Notes: generated from the letters alone by a model not told the origin. A stretch of DNA of 64,000 bases from Micromonospora gifhornensis (GCF_016863515.1 NZ_BOPA01000021.1:124001-188000); one strand, 5' to 3'; shown: positions 15,540-23,959, counted from the stretch's first letter. Program-made: numbers and translations.

Positions 15540-15612
15540 AGCGGACGACGGGATTCGAACCCGCGACCCTCACCTTGGCAAGGTGATGCGCTACCAGCTG
15601 CGCTACGTCCGC
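15540..15612 (-). tRNA. tRNA-Gly (GCC), copy 2
   Basis: Identical in all 73 bases to copy 1 at 13112-13184; anticodon GCC. It is first in the Gly-Cys-Val transcript. The region beyond it, 15613-15904, contains no supported gene: only the tRNA promoter side and the TetR promoter (TACGGT at 15892-15897). Confidence 0.95.
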
Positions 15613-15904
15613 GTGCCCCCGGAGCGTTCTCCGGTGACGGATGAGAACTTTAGCCGAGCCATGGAACGGTTGCCAAATCGGGTACCGCCCTCCGGCGAGT
15701 CAGGAACGCTCCGCCCCGTCGGAAACCTCCACCGCCGGGCTTCCTAGGAGGATGGGTAGGTGGGCTTGCCGCGCAGGTCGGGAAGGTGAATGCCAAACGA
15801 GAAAATTCCCCACGAACAATTGTCTGGTGTCCGACTGTCGCAAGATGGATCTACCGGGCTTTGGTGACAGGCCGTATCCGCTTCGATGGGCTACGGTGAC
15901 GGAC

Positions 15905-16507
15905 GTGACGAGACGTGCGGCTGAAATCCGCCTGGATGCCCTGCTACGCACCGCGTGTGACGTGATTGCGCAGCGCGGATTGGCGAACACCCGCACGGCG
16001 GATGTGGCGCAGGCCGCCGGGGTGAGTCAGGCACTTGTCTTCTACCACTTCGCCACCAAGGAACGCCTGCTCGCGCAGGCGTTCGCCTACGCCGTCGAGC
16101 AGGATCTGGCCCGGCTGGACACGATCACACGGTCCAACGCCCCGCCGTTGACCAAACTGCGGCGCATCCTGCGGCTCTACACCCCGACCGGGCGGCCCAC
16201 CTCCTGGTCGATGTGGATCGACGGCTGGTCGGAGTCACTGCGTACCCCCGAGCTGGAGAAGTTGTCCCGCCGCCTGGACCTGCGCTGGCGGCAGGACCTC
16301 GCCGCGGTCATCTCCGACGGCGTACGCGACGGGGTCTTCGAGTGCGCGGACCCGGCCGGCGCGGCGTGGCGGATCAGCGCGGTGATGGACGGCCTGGCGG
16401 TGCAACTCGCGGTGCACGAGCGGGTGATCTCCCGCCGGCAGTTCGCCGAATGGGTACGCCTGGTGACCGCCCGGGAACTCGGACTCGACCCGACACAACT
16501 GGACTGA
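15905..16507 (+). CDS. TetR-family transcriptional regulator (BetI-like C-terminal domain)
   Basis: 200 residues from GTG 15905, chosen because TACGGT (15892-15897) is a -10 element exactly seven bases upstream, as expected for a leaderless message; GTG 15896 is the alternative. The N-terminal TetR helix-turn-helix (about 8-55) contains RTADVAQAAGVSQALVFYHF. The C-terminal ligand domain resembles TetR_C_6/BetI (WSMWIDGWSESLRTPEL). No divergent target gene is adjacent; the next gene, 48 bases downstream on the same strand, is a DinB-like protein with its own likely promoter. Ligand unknown. Confidence 0.85.
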   Translation: MTRRAAEIRLDALLRTACDVIAQRGLANTRTADVAQAAGVSQALVFYHFATKERLLAQAFAYAVEQDLARLDTITRSNAPPLTKLRRILRLYTPTGRPTSWSMWIDGWSESLRTPELEKLSRRLDLRWRQDLAAVISDGVRDGVFECADPAGAAWRISAVMDGLAVQLAVHERVISRRQFAEWVRLVTARELGLDPTQLD

Positions 16508-16555
16508 GCCCGGGAACCGGTCACCGGCGGCGCTCCTGGCGGCCACAATGACGCC

Positions 16556-17131
16556 ATGGACCTGCTGGAAACGTACCGGCGCAGTGTGGCCGAGTTCGCC
16601 GACCGGGTGCCGCTTGTCGCCCCCGGACAATGGTCGGCGCCCACCCCGTGCGCCGACTGGGACGTCCGAACGCTGGTCAACCACGTGGTCGGCGAGGACC
16701 GCTGGAGCGTCGCCCTGCTCGCCGGGCGGACCATCGCCGAAGTCGGCGACCGGTACGACGGTGACCAACTCGGCGCGGACCCGGTCGAGGCCGCCCGCGA
16801 CGCGGCGGCGCAGGCCGAGCTGGCCGCCACCCGCCCCGGGGCGCGGGACGCCACCGTGCACCTGTCGGCCGGCGACACCCCGGCCGAGGAGTACCTGCGT
16901 CAACTGATCGCCGAACACCTCGTGCACGGCTGGGACCTCGCCGTGGCGATCGGCGCCGATCCGAAGCTGGACGCCGAGGCCGTCGCCGAGTGCGCCCGCT
17001 GGTTCGCCGGGGAGGTCGACGCCTACCGGAGCAACGGCCTGGTCCACGCCGAGGTGGGTGTTCCGGCCGAAGCCGACGAACAGGACCGGCTCATCGCCGC
17101 CTTCGGCCGTGACCCCGACTGGGTCCCGTGA
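16556..17131 (+). CDS. TIGR03086/DinB-like protein (mycothiol-dependent maleylpyruvate isomerase fold)
   Basis: 191 residues. The four-helix DinB/MDMPI N-terminal fold is recognisable from ADWDVRTLVNHVVGEDRW (about 36-53), with histidine H46 and the later EHLVHGWDLAVAIG, the metal-binding His pattern of TIGR03086 proteins. The family likely uses mycothiol or bacillithiol but most members have no assigned reaction. ATG 16556 lies six bases after a CACAAT -10-like element, so it may be leaderless. It is convergent with the membrane-anchored protein at 17168. Presence fits an actinomycete. Confidence 0.8.
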   Translation: MDLLETYRRSVAEFADRVPLVAPGQWSAPTPCADWDVRTLVNHVVGEDRWSVALLAGRTIAEVGDRYDGDQLGADPVEAARDAAAQAELAATRPGARDATVHLSAGDTPAEEYLRQLIAEHLVHGWDLAVAIGADPKLDAEAVAECARWFAGEVDAYRSNGLVHAEVGVPAEADEQDRLIAAFGRDPDWVP

Positions 17132-17167
17132 CGGCCCGGTCGGCCACCGACACCACCGGACGCCCGA

Positions 17168-18079
17168 TCAGCGGGGCACCGTCCGCCATCGCCGTCGGTC
17201 CGGCGGCTGTTCCCACTCGCCGGGCGGCCGTTCCCACTCCCCGACCCGACCCGGGCCGACGGTGACGGTCGCGGGCTCGGGCACCTCCGGCTCGCGGGTC
17301 AACTGCCGCAGCCGCATGAGCAGGCCGACGCCGAGGAAGAGCAGCAGTCCACCGAGCAGGAAGGCGGCCTCGGTCAGACCGATCCCGGTGCCGGACTGCG
17401 AAACCTGGTTGCCGGCCGCCGGCGGATCGGCCGCAGCGCCCGCGTCCGCCTCGTCGGCGGTGTCGACCTCCTCGTCGACCGGATCCACCGTCGGCACCTC
17501 GGTCGGCTCGTCGGTCGGGTCAACCGTCGGCACCGAACTCGGTGTCGGCGCCGCCGTGGTGGGTGGCGCCACCGCAGCCCGGCCGATCACCTCGCGCGTC
17601 GCCGTCTGGCGCGACAACAGCCGCAGGTTGCGGTCGTACGCCTCGGCGGCCAGGCTCACCCTGCCCTCAGTTGCATCCGCGGCGAACCCGATCCGGTACT
17701 GGGCGGTCACCGTACGCCCCCGGCAGAGCGTGCCCGGGTCCAGTTGCCGGTCGGTCAACCGTGCCACGTCACCGTCGATGCGCACCTGCACCGGGAACGA
17801 GCCGGTCTCCTCGATCCGGTCCACCCGCACCTGATCGAGGCGCAGCCCCTGCACCGCGAGCACCAGCGACCAGCGGACCTTCAGGCAGCCGCCGGGATCG
17901 TCGCGGGACACCACGGCGGACACCGTCGCCGCCTGCCCGCCCGCCGTGAACCGCTCCGGCAGACCGCTGAGCTCGGTGGCGAACGCCGCGTGCGCGGGCG
18001 CGGCCATGGCGACGTCCACCCCGGTGAGACAGGCCAGCACCACCCCGATCCGTAGCGTGCTGTGCCACAGCCTCTTCAC
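17168..18079 (-). CDS. Secreted, C-terminally membrane-anchored protein with Thr/Pro/Asp-rich stalk
   Basis: 303 residues, not recognised as a named family. A signal peptide (1-31, RLWHSTLRIGVVLACLTG to APAHAA) leads into an extracellular beta-rich domain of about 150 residues with a Cys pair (GGCLKV, TLCRGR). A low-complexity stalk rich in Pro, Thr, Glu and Asp follows (about 175-235), then a single transmembrane helix (about 245-265, AAFLLGGLLLFLGVGLLM). The basic/Pro-Trp cytosolic tail ends RRRWRTVPR. This is a surface-displayed protein tethered by its C-terminus, without an LPXTG sorting motif. It is divergent from the methyltransferase gene. Role unknown. Confidence 0.7.
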   Translation of the reverse strand: MKRLWHSTLRIGVVLACLTGVDVAMAAPAHAAFATELSGLPERFTAGGQAATVSAVVSRDDPGGCLKVRWSLVLAVQGLRLDQVRVDRIEETGSFPVQVRIDGDVARLTDRQLDPGTLCRGRTVTAQYRIGFAADATEGRVSLAAEAYDRNLRLLSRQTATREVIGRAAVAPPTTAAPTPSSVPTVDPTDEPTEVPTVDPVDEEVDTADEADAGAAADPPAAGNQVSQSGTGIGLTEAAFLLGGLLLFLGVGLLMRLRQLTREPEVPEPATVTVGPGRVGEWERPPGEWEQPPDRRRWRTVPR

Positions 18080-18240
18080 GATCCGCCCTCCCGTTGGTCG
18101 TCTCCATCGGCAACGCTAGGAGCGCCGGAGGCCACCCGGTAGACGGGTGTGTTCGCACGGATGGTGAAGCAAGATGCCCGTTTTCACGTACGGTATTGAA
18201 CCGCTCACCGCCGACCCGCGACACGCCGGAAAACGCACCG

Positions 18241-18924
18241 ATGGACAATCACCGGATGTCCGCGCTCTCCACCGCCTTCGTCCGGCTGCACGCCCGGCTC
18301 GCGCCCGTCGCCTTCGTGCCCGAGGTGCGACTGCATCAGGCCGACGAGCCGATCGGGTTGTGGGAGTTGACCGAGGGCGAGTTCCGCAGCGACCAGCCGC
18401 CACCGTTCTGGGCCTTCGCCTGGGCCGGCGGGCAGGGCCTGGCCCGGTACGTCACCGACCATCCGCAGCTGTCCGCCGGCCGCCGGGTGCTCGACCTGGC
18501 GTCCGGCTCCGGGCTGGTGGCCATCGCCGCCGCCCGGGTCGGCGCCGCCGCGGTGCGCGCGGTGGAGATCGACCCCCTGGCCGTCGCGGCGATCACCCTC
18601 AACGCCGAAGCCAACGGGGTACGCGTCGACGCCGAACTCGCCGACATCCTCGATGGCGACGCCGGCGACGCCGAGGTGATCTTCGCCGGGGACGTCTTCT
18701 ACAGCGCGGCCATGACCAACCGGGTGCTGCGCTTCCTGCTGCGCGCCGCCCGCGGCGGAGCACAGGTGTTCGTCGGTGACCCCGGCCGGGCCTTCCTGCC
18801 CCGGGACCGCTTCGACGAACTCGCCAGCTACGACGTACCGGTCAGCGAGGCGCTGGAGAGCGTACGGGTGAAGCGCACCACCGTGTGGCAGCTCCGCGCG
18901 GGACGGCCGGAGACGACCGGCTAG
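18241..18924 (+). CDS. Class I SAM-dependent methyltransferase (ETFB/Nnt1-like)
   Basis: 227 residues from ATG 18241; an internal ATG at 18256 is possible. The central motif I is VLDLASGSGLVAIAAAR (about 82-98), then acidic motif II VEIDPLAV and post-I FAGDVFYS. The N-terminal PPFWAFAWAGGQGLARY is characteristic of the ETFB lysine methyltransferase/nicotinamide N-methyltransferase-like group, so the target may be a protein lysine. The P450 gene begins one base after its stop, so the pair is translationally coupled. A joint role with the P450, or with the neighbouring biotin genes, is possible but unproven. Confidence 0.8.
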   Translation: MDNHRMSALSTAFVRLHARLAPVAFVPEVRLHQADEPIGLWELTEGEFRSDQPPPFWAFAWAGGQGLARYVTDHPQLSAGRRVLDLASGSGLVAIAAARVGAAAVRAVEIDPLAVAAITLNAEANGVRVDAELADILDGDAGDAEVIFAGDVFYSAAMTNRVLRFLLRAARGGAQVFVGDPGRAFLPRDRFDELASYDVPVSEALESVRVKRTTVWQLRAGRPETTG

Positions 18925-18925
18925 C

Positions 18926-20110
18926 GTGGCGCGCGTGCTGTTCCGCAGCTGGGAGCAGGCCCCGGCGGTGCACGACGACGCCTGGGCCGGCAGCGGCGTG
19001 GCCCGCGTCGTCGATCACGTGGGGGTCGAGCATCTGCTGGTGACCCGGCACGCGCTGGTCCGGCAGGTGCTCACCGACCCGCACACGTACCGGCCCGACA
19101 ACGCCCTGGACGCGGTGACCCCGATACCGGTAGCCGCACTGCGGATCCTCGCCGCACACCGGTTCCGGCTGCCGCCGACGCTTGCCAACAACGGCGACGC
19201 CAGCCATCCGAGCATCCGGGCGCTGGTCGCCGACGCCCTGCACCCGAAGCGGGTGGCCGACCAGCGGGACTGGCTGACCGCGCTGGTCCGCCGGCGGGTG
19301 GCGACGCTGACCGCCGAGCTGGACGCGGGCCGACCGGTCGACCTGTACGCCGGGCTCGCCGCCGACCTGCCGTTGCTGGTCCTGGCCCGGCTGGTCGAGC
19401 TGCCCGACACCCCGGTCACCGCGGTGAAGAGCTTCGCCCGCGCGGCCCTGGAGCTGTTCTGGGCACCGCTGGACGCCGACCGGCAGCAGCAGCTCGCCGC
19501 CGAGGTGGGTCGCTTCCACCGGGTGCTGCGCGAGTTCGCGACCACCGGCGGCGGGCTGGCCGGCGCTCTGCGGGCCGCCGGGCACCCACCCGACGTGGTC
19601 GTCGGCGCGCTGTTCTTCCTGCTGGTCGCCGGCCAGGAGACCACGTCCCAGTTCCTCACCCTGCTGATGCACCGACTCGTCGGCGAGCCGGCCGTGCTCG
19701 CCGGGCTGCGGGACGGCTCGGTCGCGGTCACCGACGTGGTCGAGGAAGGGCTGCGGCTGGAGCCGCCGATCGTCACCTGGCGGCGGGTCGCCGCCGTGGA
19801 CACCACGCTGGGCGGGACGGCGGTCTCGGCGGGCACCAGTGTGGTGTTGTGGCTGGTTGGTGCCGGGCGGGACCCGGCGGTGGTGGAGTCACCCGAGGAG
19901 TTCCGGCCGGGCCAGCGCGGGTCGCGCCGGCACCTGGCCTTCGGGGCAGGCACACACCGCTGCGTCGGCGACCAGTTGGCCCGGATGGAAGCCGCGACGG
20001 TGGTGGCGGAGGTGGCCCCGCTGCTGGCCGAGGTCCGCGTGCTGCGCGCACCCTGGTACCCGGACAACCTCACCTTCCGGATGCCGGACACCTTCCTGGT
20101 GGCCCGCTGA
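18926..20110 (+). CDS. Cytochrome P450
   Basis: 394 residues from GTG 18926. The I-helix oxygen-binding motif is LLVAGQETTSQF, the K-helix ExxR is in EEGLRLEPP and the heme-thiolate loop is FGAGTHRCVGDQLARMEA, with the Cys ligand in the canonical place. It is a soluble bacterial class I P450 needing ferredoxin partners not encoded nearby. It is coupled to the methyltransferase and convergent with bioD (12-base gap). In Bacillus a P450 (BioI) supplies the pimelate moiety of biotin, so a similar role is conceivable here, but the sequence alone does not show that. Confidence 0.92.
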   Translation: MARVLFRSWEQAPAVHDDAWAGSGVARVVDHVGVEHLLVTRHALVRQVLTDPHTYRPDNALDAVTPIPVAALRILAAHRFRLPPTLANNGDASHPSIRALVADALHPKRVADQRDWLTALVRRRVATLTAELDAGRPVDLYAGLAADLPLLVLARLVELPDTPVTAVKSFARAALELFWAPLDADRQQQLAAEVGRFHRVLREFATTGGGLAGALRAAGHPPDVVVGALFFLLVAGQETTSQFLTLLMHRLVGEPAVLAGLRDGSVAVTDVVEEGLRLEPPIVTWRRVAAVDTTLGGTAVSAGTSVVLWLVGAGRDPAVVESPEEFRPGQRGSRRHLAFGAGTHRCVGDQLARMEAATVVAEVAPLLAEVRVLRAPWYPDNLTFRMPDTFLVAR

Positions 20111-20122
20111 CCGGCGCGCCGA

Positions 20123-20851
20123 TCAGTTGATCTCGTCGGCCCAGGCGCGCCAGTCGTCGAGGACGCCGTACAACGCCGGGGTCAACCAGCCCGGCGCGGA
20201 CCGGCGGAACACTCCCGGGTCCATCGCGCCGGCACCGGCGGGCAGGGCCCCGAGCAGGTTCGGCAGCAGGTCGCTCAGGTTGGCCCAGTGCACCAGCTCC
20301 GGATCGGTCGGCCAGGCGCCGATCACCACCCCGGCCGGCACGGCCCGCCGGTCGAGCGCCTCCAGGGTGAGCGCGGTGTGGTTGAGGGTGCCGAGCCCGG
20401 CGCGGGCCACCACCACCGCCGGGGCGCCCAGCGACACGGCCAGGTCGGCCACCGTCCACGGCTCGCCGGAGGGGCGCACCCCCATCGGTACGAGCAGCCC
20501 ACCGGCCCCCTCGACCAGCACCAGGTCGTGTTTGTCGGCCTCGTCGCGGATCGCGTCGACCGCGTTGTACAGCTCCAGGGGCGGCAGTTCGGCCACCCGG
20601 GCGGCGACCAGCGGGGCTAGCGGGTCGGGGAAGCTGGCCAGGGTACGGCCGGTCATCGGGGCGGCCAACCGGGTGACCGCCTCGACATCACCGGGCTCGC
20701 CGGTGGCCGTACCTGTCTGACCTGGTTTGACCACCGCGACCCGCAGCCCGGCCGCCTGCGCGGCGGCGGTGATGGCCGCCGTCACCACAGTCTTGCCGAC
20801 CTCGGTGTCGGTCCCGGTGACCAGCACCGGTCCCCGCCACTGATCCGTCAT
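20123..20851 (-). CDS. bioD: Dethiobiotin synthetase
   Basis: 242 residues from ATG 20851, whose ATGA overlaps the bioF stop. It catalyses ATP- and CO2-dependent ring closure of 7,8-diaminononanoate to dethiobiotin, the penultimate biotin step. The P-loop is TGTDTEVGKT (about 12-21), the second signature is VVKPGQTGT and the catalytic segment is VEGAGGLLVP, all in family order, at the usual length. Translationally coupled to bioF; the transaminase bioA is not in this window. Confidence 0.95.
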   Translation of the reverse strand: MTDQWRGPVLVTGTDTEVGKTVVTAAITAAAQAAGLRVAVVKPGQTGTATGEPGDVEAVTRLAAPMTGRTLASFPDPLAPLVAARVAELPPLELYNAVDAIRDEADKHDLVLVEGAGGLLVPMGVRPSGEPWTVADLAVSLGAPAVVVARAGLGTLNHTALTLEALDRRAVPAGVVIGAWPTDPELVHWANLSDLLPNLLGALPAGAGAMDPGVFRRSAPGWLTPALYGVLDDWRAWADEIN

Positions 20852-21990
20852 GGCGCACATTCCACGATGACCTCCAGGGCATGCTCGAAGTCCGCCCGCG
20901 GCACCCCGGCACCGATCGTCAACCGCAACCGGGAGCGGCTGTCCGGGGTGGAGGGCGGACGGAAACAGCCGACCGCCACACCCCGGTCCCGACAGGCGGC
21001 GGCCCACTCGGTGGCCGCCTGCGGGCCGGGGGCGGTGACCGACACGACGGCGGCATCGGGGTTGGAGACGTCCAGGCCGGCGGCGCGCAGCCGACGCACC
21101 GCAGTCGCGGCCCGCTCGGTCAGGACGGCGCGCCTGTCGTCGCCGGTGCGGGCCACCTCGACGGCGGCGTGCACCCCGGCGGCCACCGCCGGCGGCAGGG
21201 CGGTGTCGTAGATGAAGGTGCGGGCGGTCTCCACCAGATGCCGGACGAACTCGGCCGGGCCGGCCACCACGCCACCCGCGCCGCCGAGCGCCTTGGACAG
21301 CGTGGCGGTGACCACCACGTCCGGCTCGCCGGCCAGCCCGGCGGCGGCCACCGCACCGGCACCGGCCGGCCCGGTAACGCCGAGCCCGTGGGCGTCGTCG
21401 ACAAGCAGCAACGCCCCGTGTTCGCGGGCGACCCGGTGCAGACTCACCAGCGGGGCCAGGTCACCGTCGACGGAGAAGACCGACTCGGTGACCACCACCG
21501 CCGGCCGTCCGGGTGCCGCGGCCAGCGCCGCCGCGACGGCCGCCACGTCGGCGTGCGGGGTGACCACGGTCTCCGCACCGGAGATGCGGCACCCGTCGAT
21601 CAGGCTGGCGTGGTTGTGCGCGTCGGAGACCAGCAGCGTACGGGGACGCACCAGCGCCCGGACGGCACCGACGTTGGCCAGGTAGCCGGAGGAGAAGACC
21701 AGAGCCCGATCGGTGCCGAGCCAACCGGCGAGGGAGTCCTCCAACGCGTGGTGCGCCTCGGTGGAGCCACGGACCAGGCGGGAGCCGGTCGCCCCCAGCC
21801 CGTACCGGGACAGCGCCTGCGTCGCGGCGGCGATCACCTGAGGGTGCGTGGACAGGCCCAGGTAGTCGTTGCCGGCGAGGTCGACCACGGCGTCGGCGGC
21901 GGCACGCGGATGCAGCCGGCGGGTCAGTCCGGCCTTCGCCCGCAAGTCGGCGCGGCGGGTCAGCGCCGCCAGCCAGTCCGCCACCGCCAC
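20848..21990 (-). CDS. bioF: 8-amino-7-oxononanoate synthase
   Basis: 380 residues from GTG 21990, preceded by GGGGGAGG. A PLP-dependent alpha-oxoamine synthase that condenses pimeloyl-ACP (or -CoA) with alanine. The PLP lysine is in TLSKALGG, with the preceding LLVDDAHGLGVTG (PLP-ring Asp) and NDYLGLSTHP near the N-terminus. Length is normal for BioF; the other family members (KBL, ALAS) usually differ at these motifs. First gene of the bioF-bioD pair, divergent from bioB across a 154-base promoter region. Confidence 0.95.
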   Translation of the reverse strand: MAVADWLAALTRRADLRAKAGLTRRLHPRAAADAVVDLAGNDYLGLSTHPQVIAAATQALSRYGLGATGSRLVRGSTEAHHALEDSLAGWLGTDRALVFSSGYLANVGAVRALVRPRTLLVSDAHNHASLIDGCRISGAETVVTPHADVAAVAAALAAAPGRPAVVVTESVFSVDGDLAPLVSLHRVAREHGALLLVDDAHGLGVTGPAGAGAVAAAGLAGEPDVVVTATLSKALGGAGGVVAGPAEFVRHLVETARTFIYDTALPPAVAAGVHAAVEVARTGDDRRAVLTERAATAVRRLRAAGLDVSNPDAAVVSVTAPGPQAATEWAAACRDRGVAVGCFRPPSTPDSRSRLRLTIGAGVPRADFEHALEVIVECAP

Positions 21991-22112
21991 GTCCCTCCCC
22001 CGGGTTTCCGCCGGGCGAAATTACCACCCGTACGGTCGAGCCCGGCGTGGCGCAGTACGGCTCGCCGGGCAACGCCGGCCGTCCGTTCGTGCTGGCTCGC
22101 CGCGCCCGTTTC

Positions 22113-22137
22113 CGCCCGTCTGGCGGCCTTGTAGGGT
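22113..22137 (+). promoter_or_regulatory. Leaderless bioB promoter with small palindrome
   Basis: TAGGGT (22132-22137) is a -10 element seven bases before the bioB ATG, so the message is probably leaderless. CCGCCCGTCTGGCGG (22113-22127) is a five-base-arm palindrome just upstream and is a candidate regulator site. No clear BioQ/BirA consensus was recognised. Confidence 0.45.
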
Positions 22138-22144
22138 ACGTGCC

Positions 22145-23140
22145 ATGCCAGAGATCCTCGACCAGGCCCGTAACCAGGTGCTGGAGGGCGGCGTCGGCCT
22201 CGACCAGGCGGGCGTCCTCGCGGTGCTCAACCTTCCCGACGAGCACCTGACCGCCACGCTTCAACTCGCCCACGAGGTGCGGATGCGCTGGTGCGGCCCG
22301 GAGGTGGAGGTCGAGGGCATCGTCTCGCTGAAGACCGGCGGCTGCCCGGAGGACTGCCACTTCTGCTCCCAGTCCGGCCTGTTCACCTCCCCGGTGCGGT
22401 CGGTGTGGCTGGACATCCCGTCGCTGGTCAAGGCGGCCAAGCAGACCGCGGCCACCGGGGCGACCGAGTTCTGCATCGTGGCCGCCGTACGCGGCCCGGA
22501 CGCCCGGCTGATGAAGCAGATGCGCGAGGGCGTGGCAGCGATCAAGGCCGAGGTCGACATCCAGGTCGCCGCCTCGCTGGGCATGCTCACGAAGGAGCAG
22601 GTCGACGAGCTTGTCGACATGGGTGTGCACCGCTACAACCACAACCTGGAGACCTGCCGCTCCTACTTCCCGAACGTGGTCACCACGCACTCCTGGGAGG
22701 AGCGCTGGGAGACCCTGCGGATGGTCCGCGAATCCGGCATGGAGGTCTGCTGCGGCGGCATCCTCGGCCTCGGCGAGACGGTGGAGCAGCGGGCCGAGTT
22801 CGCCGCCCAGCTGGCCGAGCTGGACCCGCACGAGGTGCCGTTGAACTTCCTCAACCCCCGCCCCGGCACGCCGCTCGGCGACCGGCCGGTGGTCGAGGGC
22901 AAGGACGCGCTGCGGGCCATCGCCGCGTTCCGGCTGGCCATGCCGCGCACCATCCTGCGATACGCGGGTGGCCGCGAGATCACCCTGGGTGACCTGGGCA
23001 CCCGCGACGGGCTGCTCGGTGGCATCAACGCGGTGATCGTCGGCAACTACCTGACCACCCTGGGTCGATCCGCCACCGACGACCTGAAGCTGCTCGACGA
23101 CCTGAAGATGCCGGTCAAGGCGCTGTCGGCGACGCTGTGA
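22145..23140 (+). CDS. bioB: Biotin synthase
   Basis: 331 residues from ATG 22145 (leaderless promoter). A radical-SAM enzyme that inserts sulfur into dethiobiotin. The [4Fe-4S] motif CPEDCHFC has C67, C71 and C74. Further markers are the [2Fe-2S]-region Cys in FCIVAAVRGP, YNHNLETCRSYF, and the SAM-contact GMEVCCGGILGLGE. The stop overlaps the GTG start of the Cys-rich gene that follows. It is divergent from bioF-bioD, completing two adjacent half-operons of biotin synthesis. Confidence 0.97.
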   Translation: MPEILDQARNQVLEGGVGLDQAGVLAVLNLPDEHLTATLQLAHEVRMRWCGPEVEVEGIVSLKTGGCPEDCHFCSQSGLFTSPVRSVWLDIPSLVKAAKQTAATGATEFCIVAAVRGPDARLMKQMREGVAAIKAEVDIQVAASLGMLTKEQVDELVDMGVHRYNHNLETCRSYFPNVVTTHSWEERWETLRMVRESGMEVCCGGILGLGETVEQRAEFAAQLAELDPHEVPLNFLNPRPGTPLGDRPVVEGKDALRAIAAFRLAMPRTILRYAGGREITLGDLGTRDGLLGGINAVIVGNYLTTLGRSATDDLKLLDDLKMPVKALSATL

Positions 23141-23340
23141 TCCCGATGGACGAGGCGATCGGGATGTGGTGTGACAGGTGCGGCGAGGCCGCGACGACCG
23201 GCACCCACCCGGGTTGCGCGGCGGCGCGCGCGCTGGAGCCGCCGCGCTACTGTGCGCACTGCCGGCGCCGGATGAAGGTGCAGGTGCTGCCGGTCGGCTG
23301 GTCGGCGGTCTGTGTCGAACACGGCGAGTTGCGAGGCTGA
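23137..23340 (+). CDS. Small Cys/His-rich protein, probable biotin synthase auxiliary protein (BsaP-like)
   Basis: 67 residues from GTG 23137, overlapping the bioB stop by four bases; ATG 23146 is the alternative. Conserved metal-ligand candidates are C12/C15, H24/C27, C39/C42, C59 and H62, around WCDRCGE, YCAHCRRRMKV and VCVEHGE. Its place directly behind bioB, its size and its Cys pattern match the mycobacterial gene after bioB described as an auxiliary protein required by some actinobacterial biotin synthases, probably delivering iron or sulfur. The identity is from memory of that family and context, not an alignment. Tight coupling to bioB strongly supports a biotin role. Confidence 0.75.
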   Translation: MIPMDEAIGMWCDRCGEAATTGTHPGCAAARALEPPRYCAHCRRRMKVQVLPVGWSAVCVEHGELRG

Positions 23341-23342
23341 GC

Positions 23343-23852
23343 ATGCTGCTGCGGGGACGATCGGTGGTGCTGCGACCGGTGACCGCAGCGGACGTACCGG
23401 CTCTCGCGGCGATCCGCGCCGAGCCGGAGGTGCGCCGCTGGTGGCGCGGCGACGACGACCTGGCCGCCGCCGTCGCCGCCGATCTCGCCGACCACGACCT
23501 GACCGTGTACGCCATCGAGCACGGCGGCCGGGTGGTCGGCGCGATCCAGTGGTACGCCGAGGACGACCGCGACTACCGGCACGCCAGCCTGGACATCTTC
23601 CTCGACCCGGCGGTACGCGGTGCCGGGCTCGGCGGCGACGCCATCCGCACCCTGGTCCGACACCTGATCGACGACCACGGCCATCACCGGTTCACCATCG
23701 ACCCGGCCGCAGCGAACACCCCCGCGATCCGGGCGTACGCCAAGGTCGGTTTCCGTCCGGTCGGGGTGCTGCGCCGCTACGAGCGCGGTGCCGACGGCCG
23801 CTGGCACGACGGCCTGCTGATGGACCTGCTCGCCGACGAACTGGCCGACTGA
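23343..23852 (+). CDS. GNAT acetyltransferase, AAC(6')/RimJ-like
   Basis: 169 residues from ATG 23343, two bases after the small Cys-rich gene. GNAT core with acetyl-CoA pyrophosphate-binding loop DPAVRGAGLGGDAIRTLV and late strand TIDPAAANTPAIRAYAKVGF. That late segment is the one seen in aminoglycoside 6'-N-acetyltransferases, as is the N-terminal RWWRGDDD, but the group also contains many housekeeping acetyltransferases, so resistance is not claimed. It appears co-transcribed with bioB. Confidence 0.82.
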   Translation: MLLRGRSVVLRPVTAADVPALAAIRAEPEVRRWWRGDDDLAAAVAADLADHDLTVYAIEHGGRVVGAIQWYAEDDRDYRHASLDIFLDPAVRGAGLGGDAIRTLVRHLIDDHGHHRFTIDPAAANTPAIRAYAKVGFRPVGVLRRYERGADGRWHDGLLMDLLADELAD

Positions 23853-23888
23853 CGTCCCCTGGACGGCACGCGCCTCCACGGTCCCAAC

Positions 23889-23959
23889 ATCACGCTCGAT
23901 GTCGGATCGAGTGGTTACCGTGCCGCTCGAAGACCACTCGATCTCAGATCGAGCGTGAT
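23889..23959. repeat. Near-perfect 27-bp inverted repeat element
   Basis: Arms 23889-23915 and 23933-23959 are complementary at 24 of 27 positions around a 17-base loop. Within the arms the ATCGAG block is itself repeated. It resembles the GATCGAGCGTGATCTTGCAC type of short dispersed repeat of Micromonospora. It lies between the convergent GNAT and phosphatase genes and runs into the latter, so it supplies that gene's last codons and could also act as a terminator. Confidence 0.75.

Noticed and set aside
23343..23852. Calling the GNAT gene an aminoglycoside resistance determinant
   Set aside because: Only general AAC(6')-like motifs are visible and the gene sits in the biotin transcript; resistance cannot be claimed from sequence.
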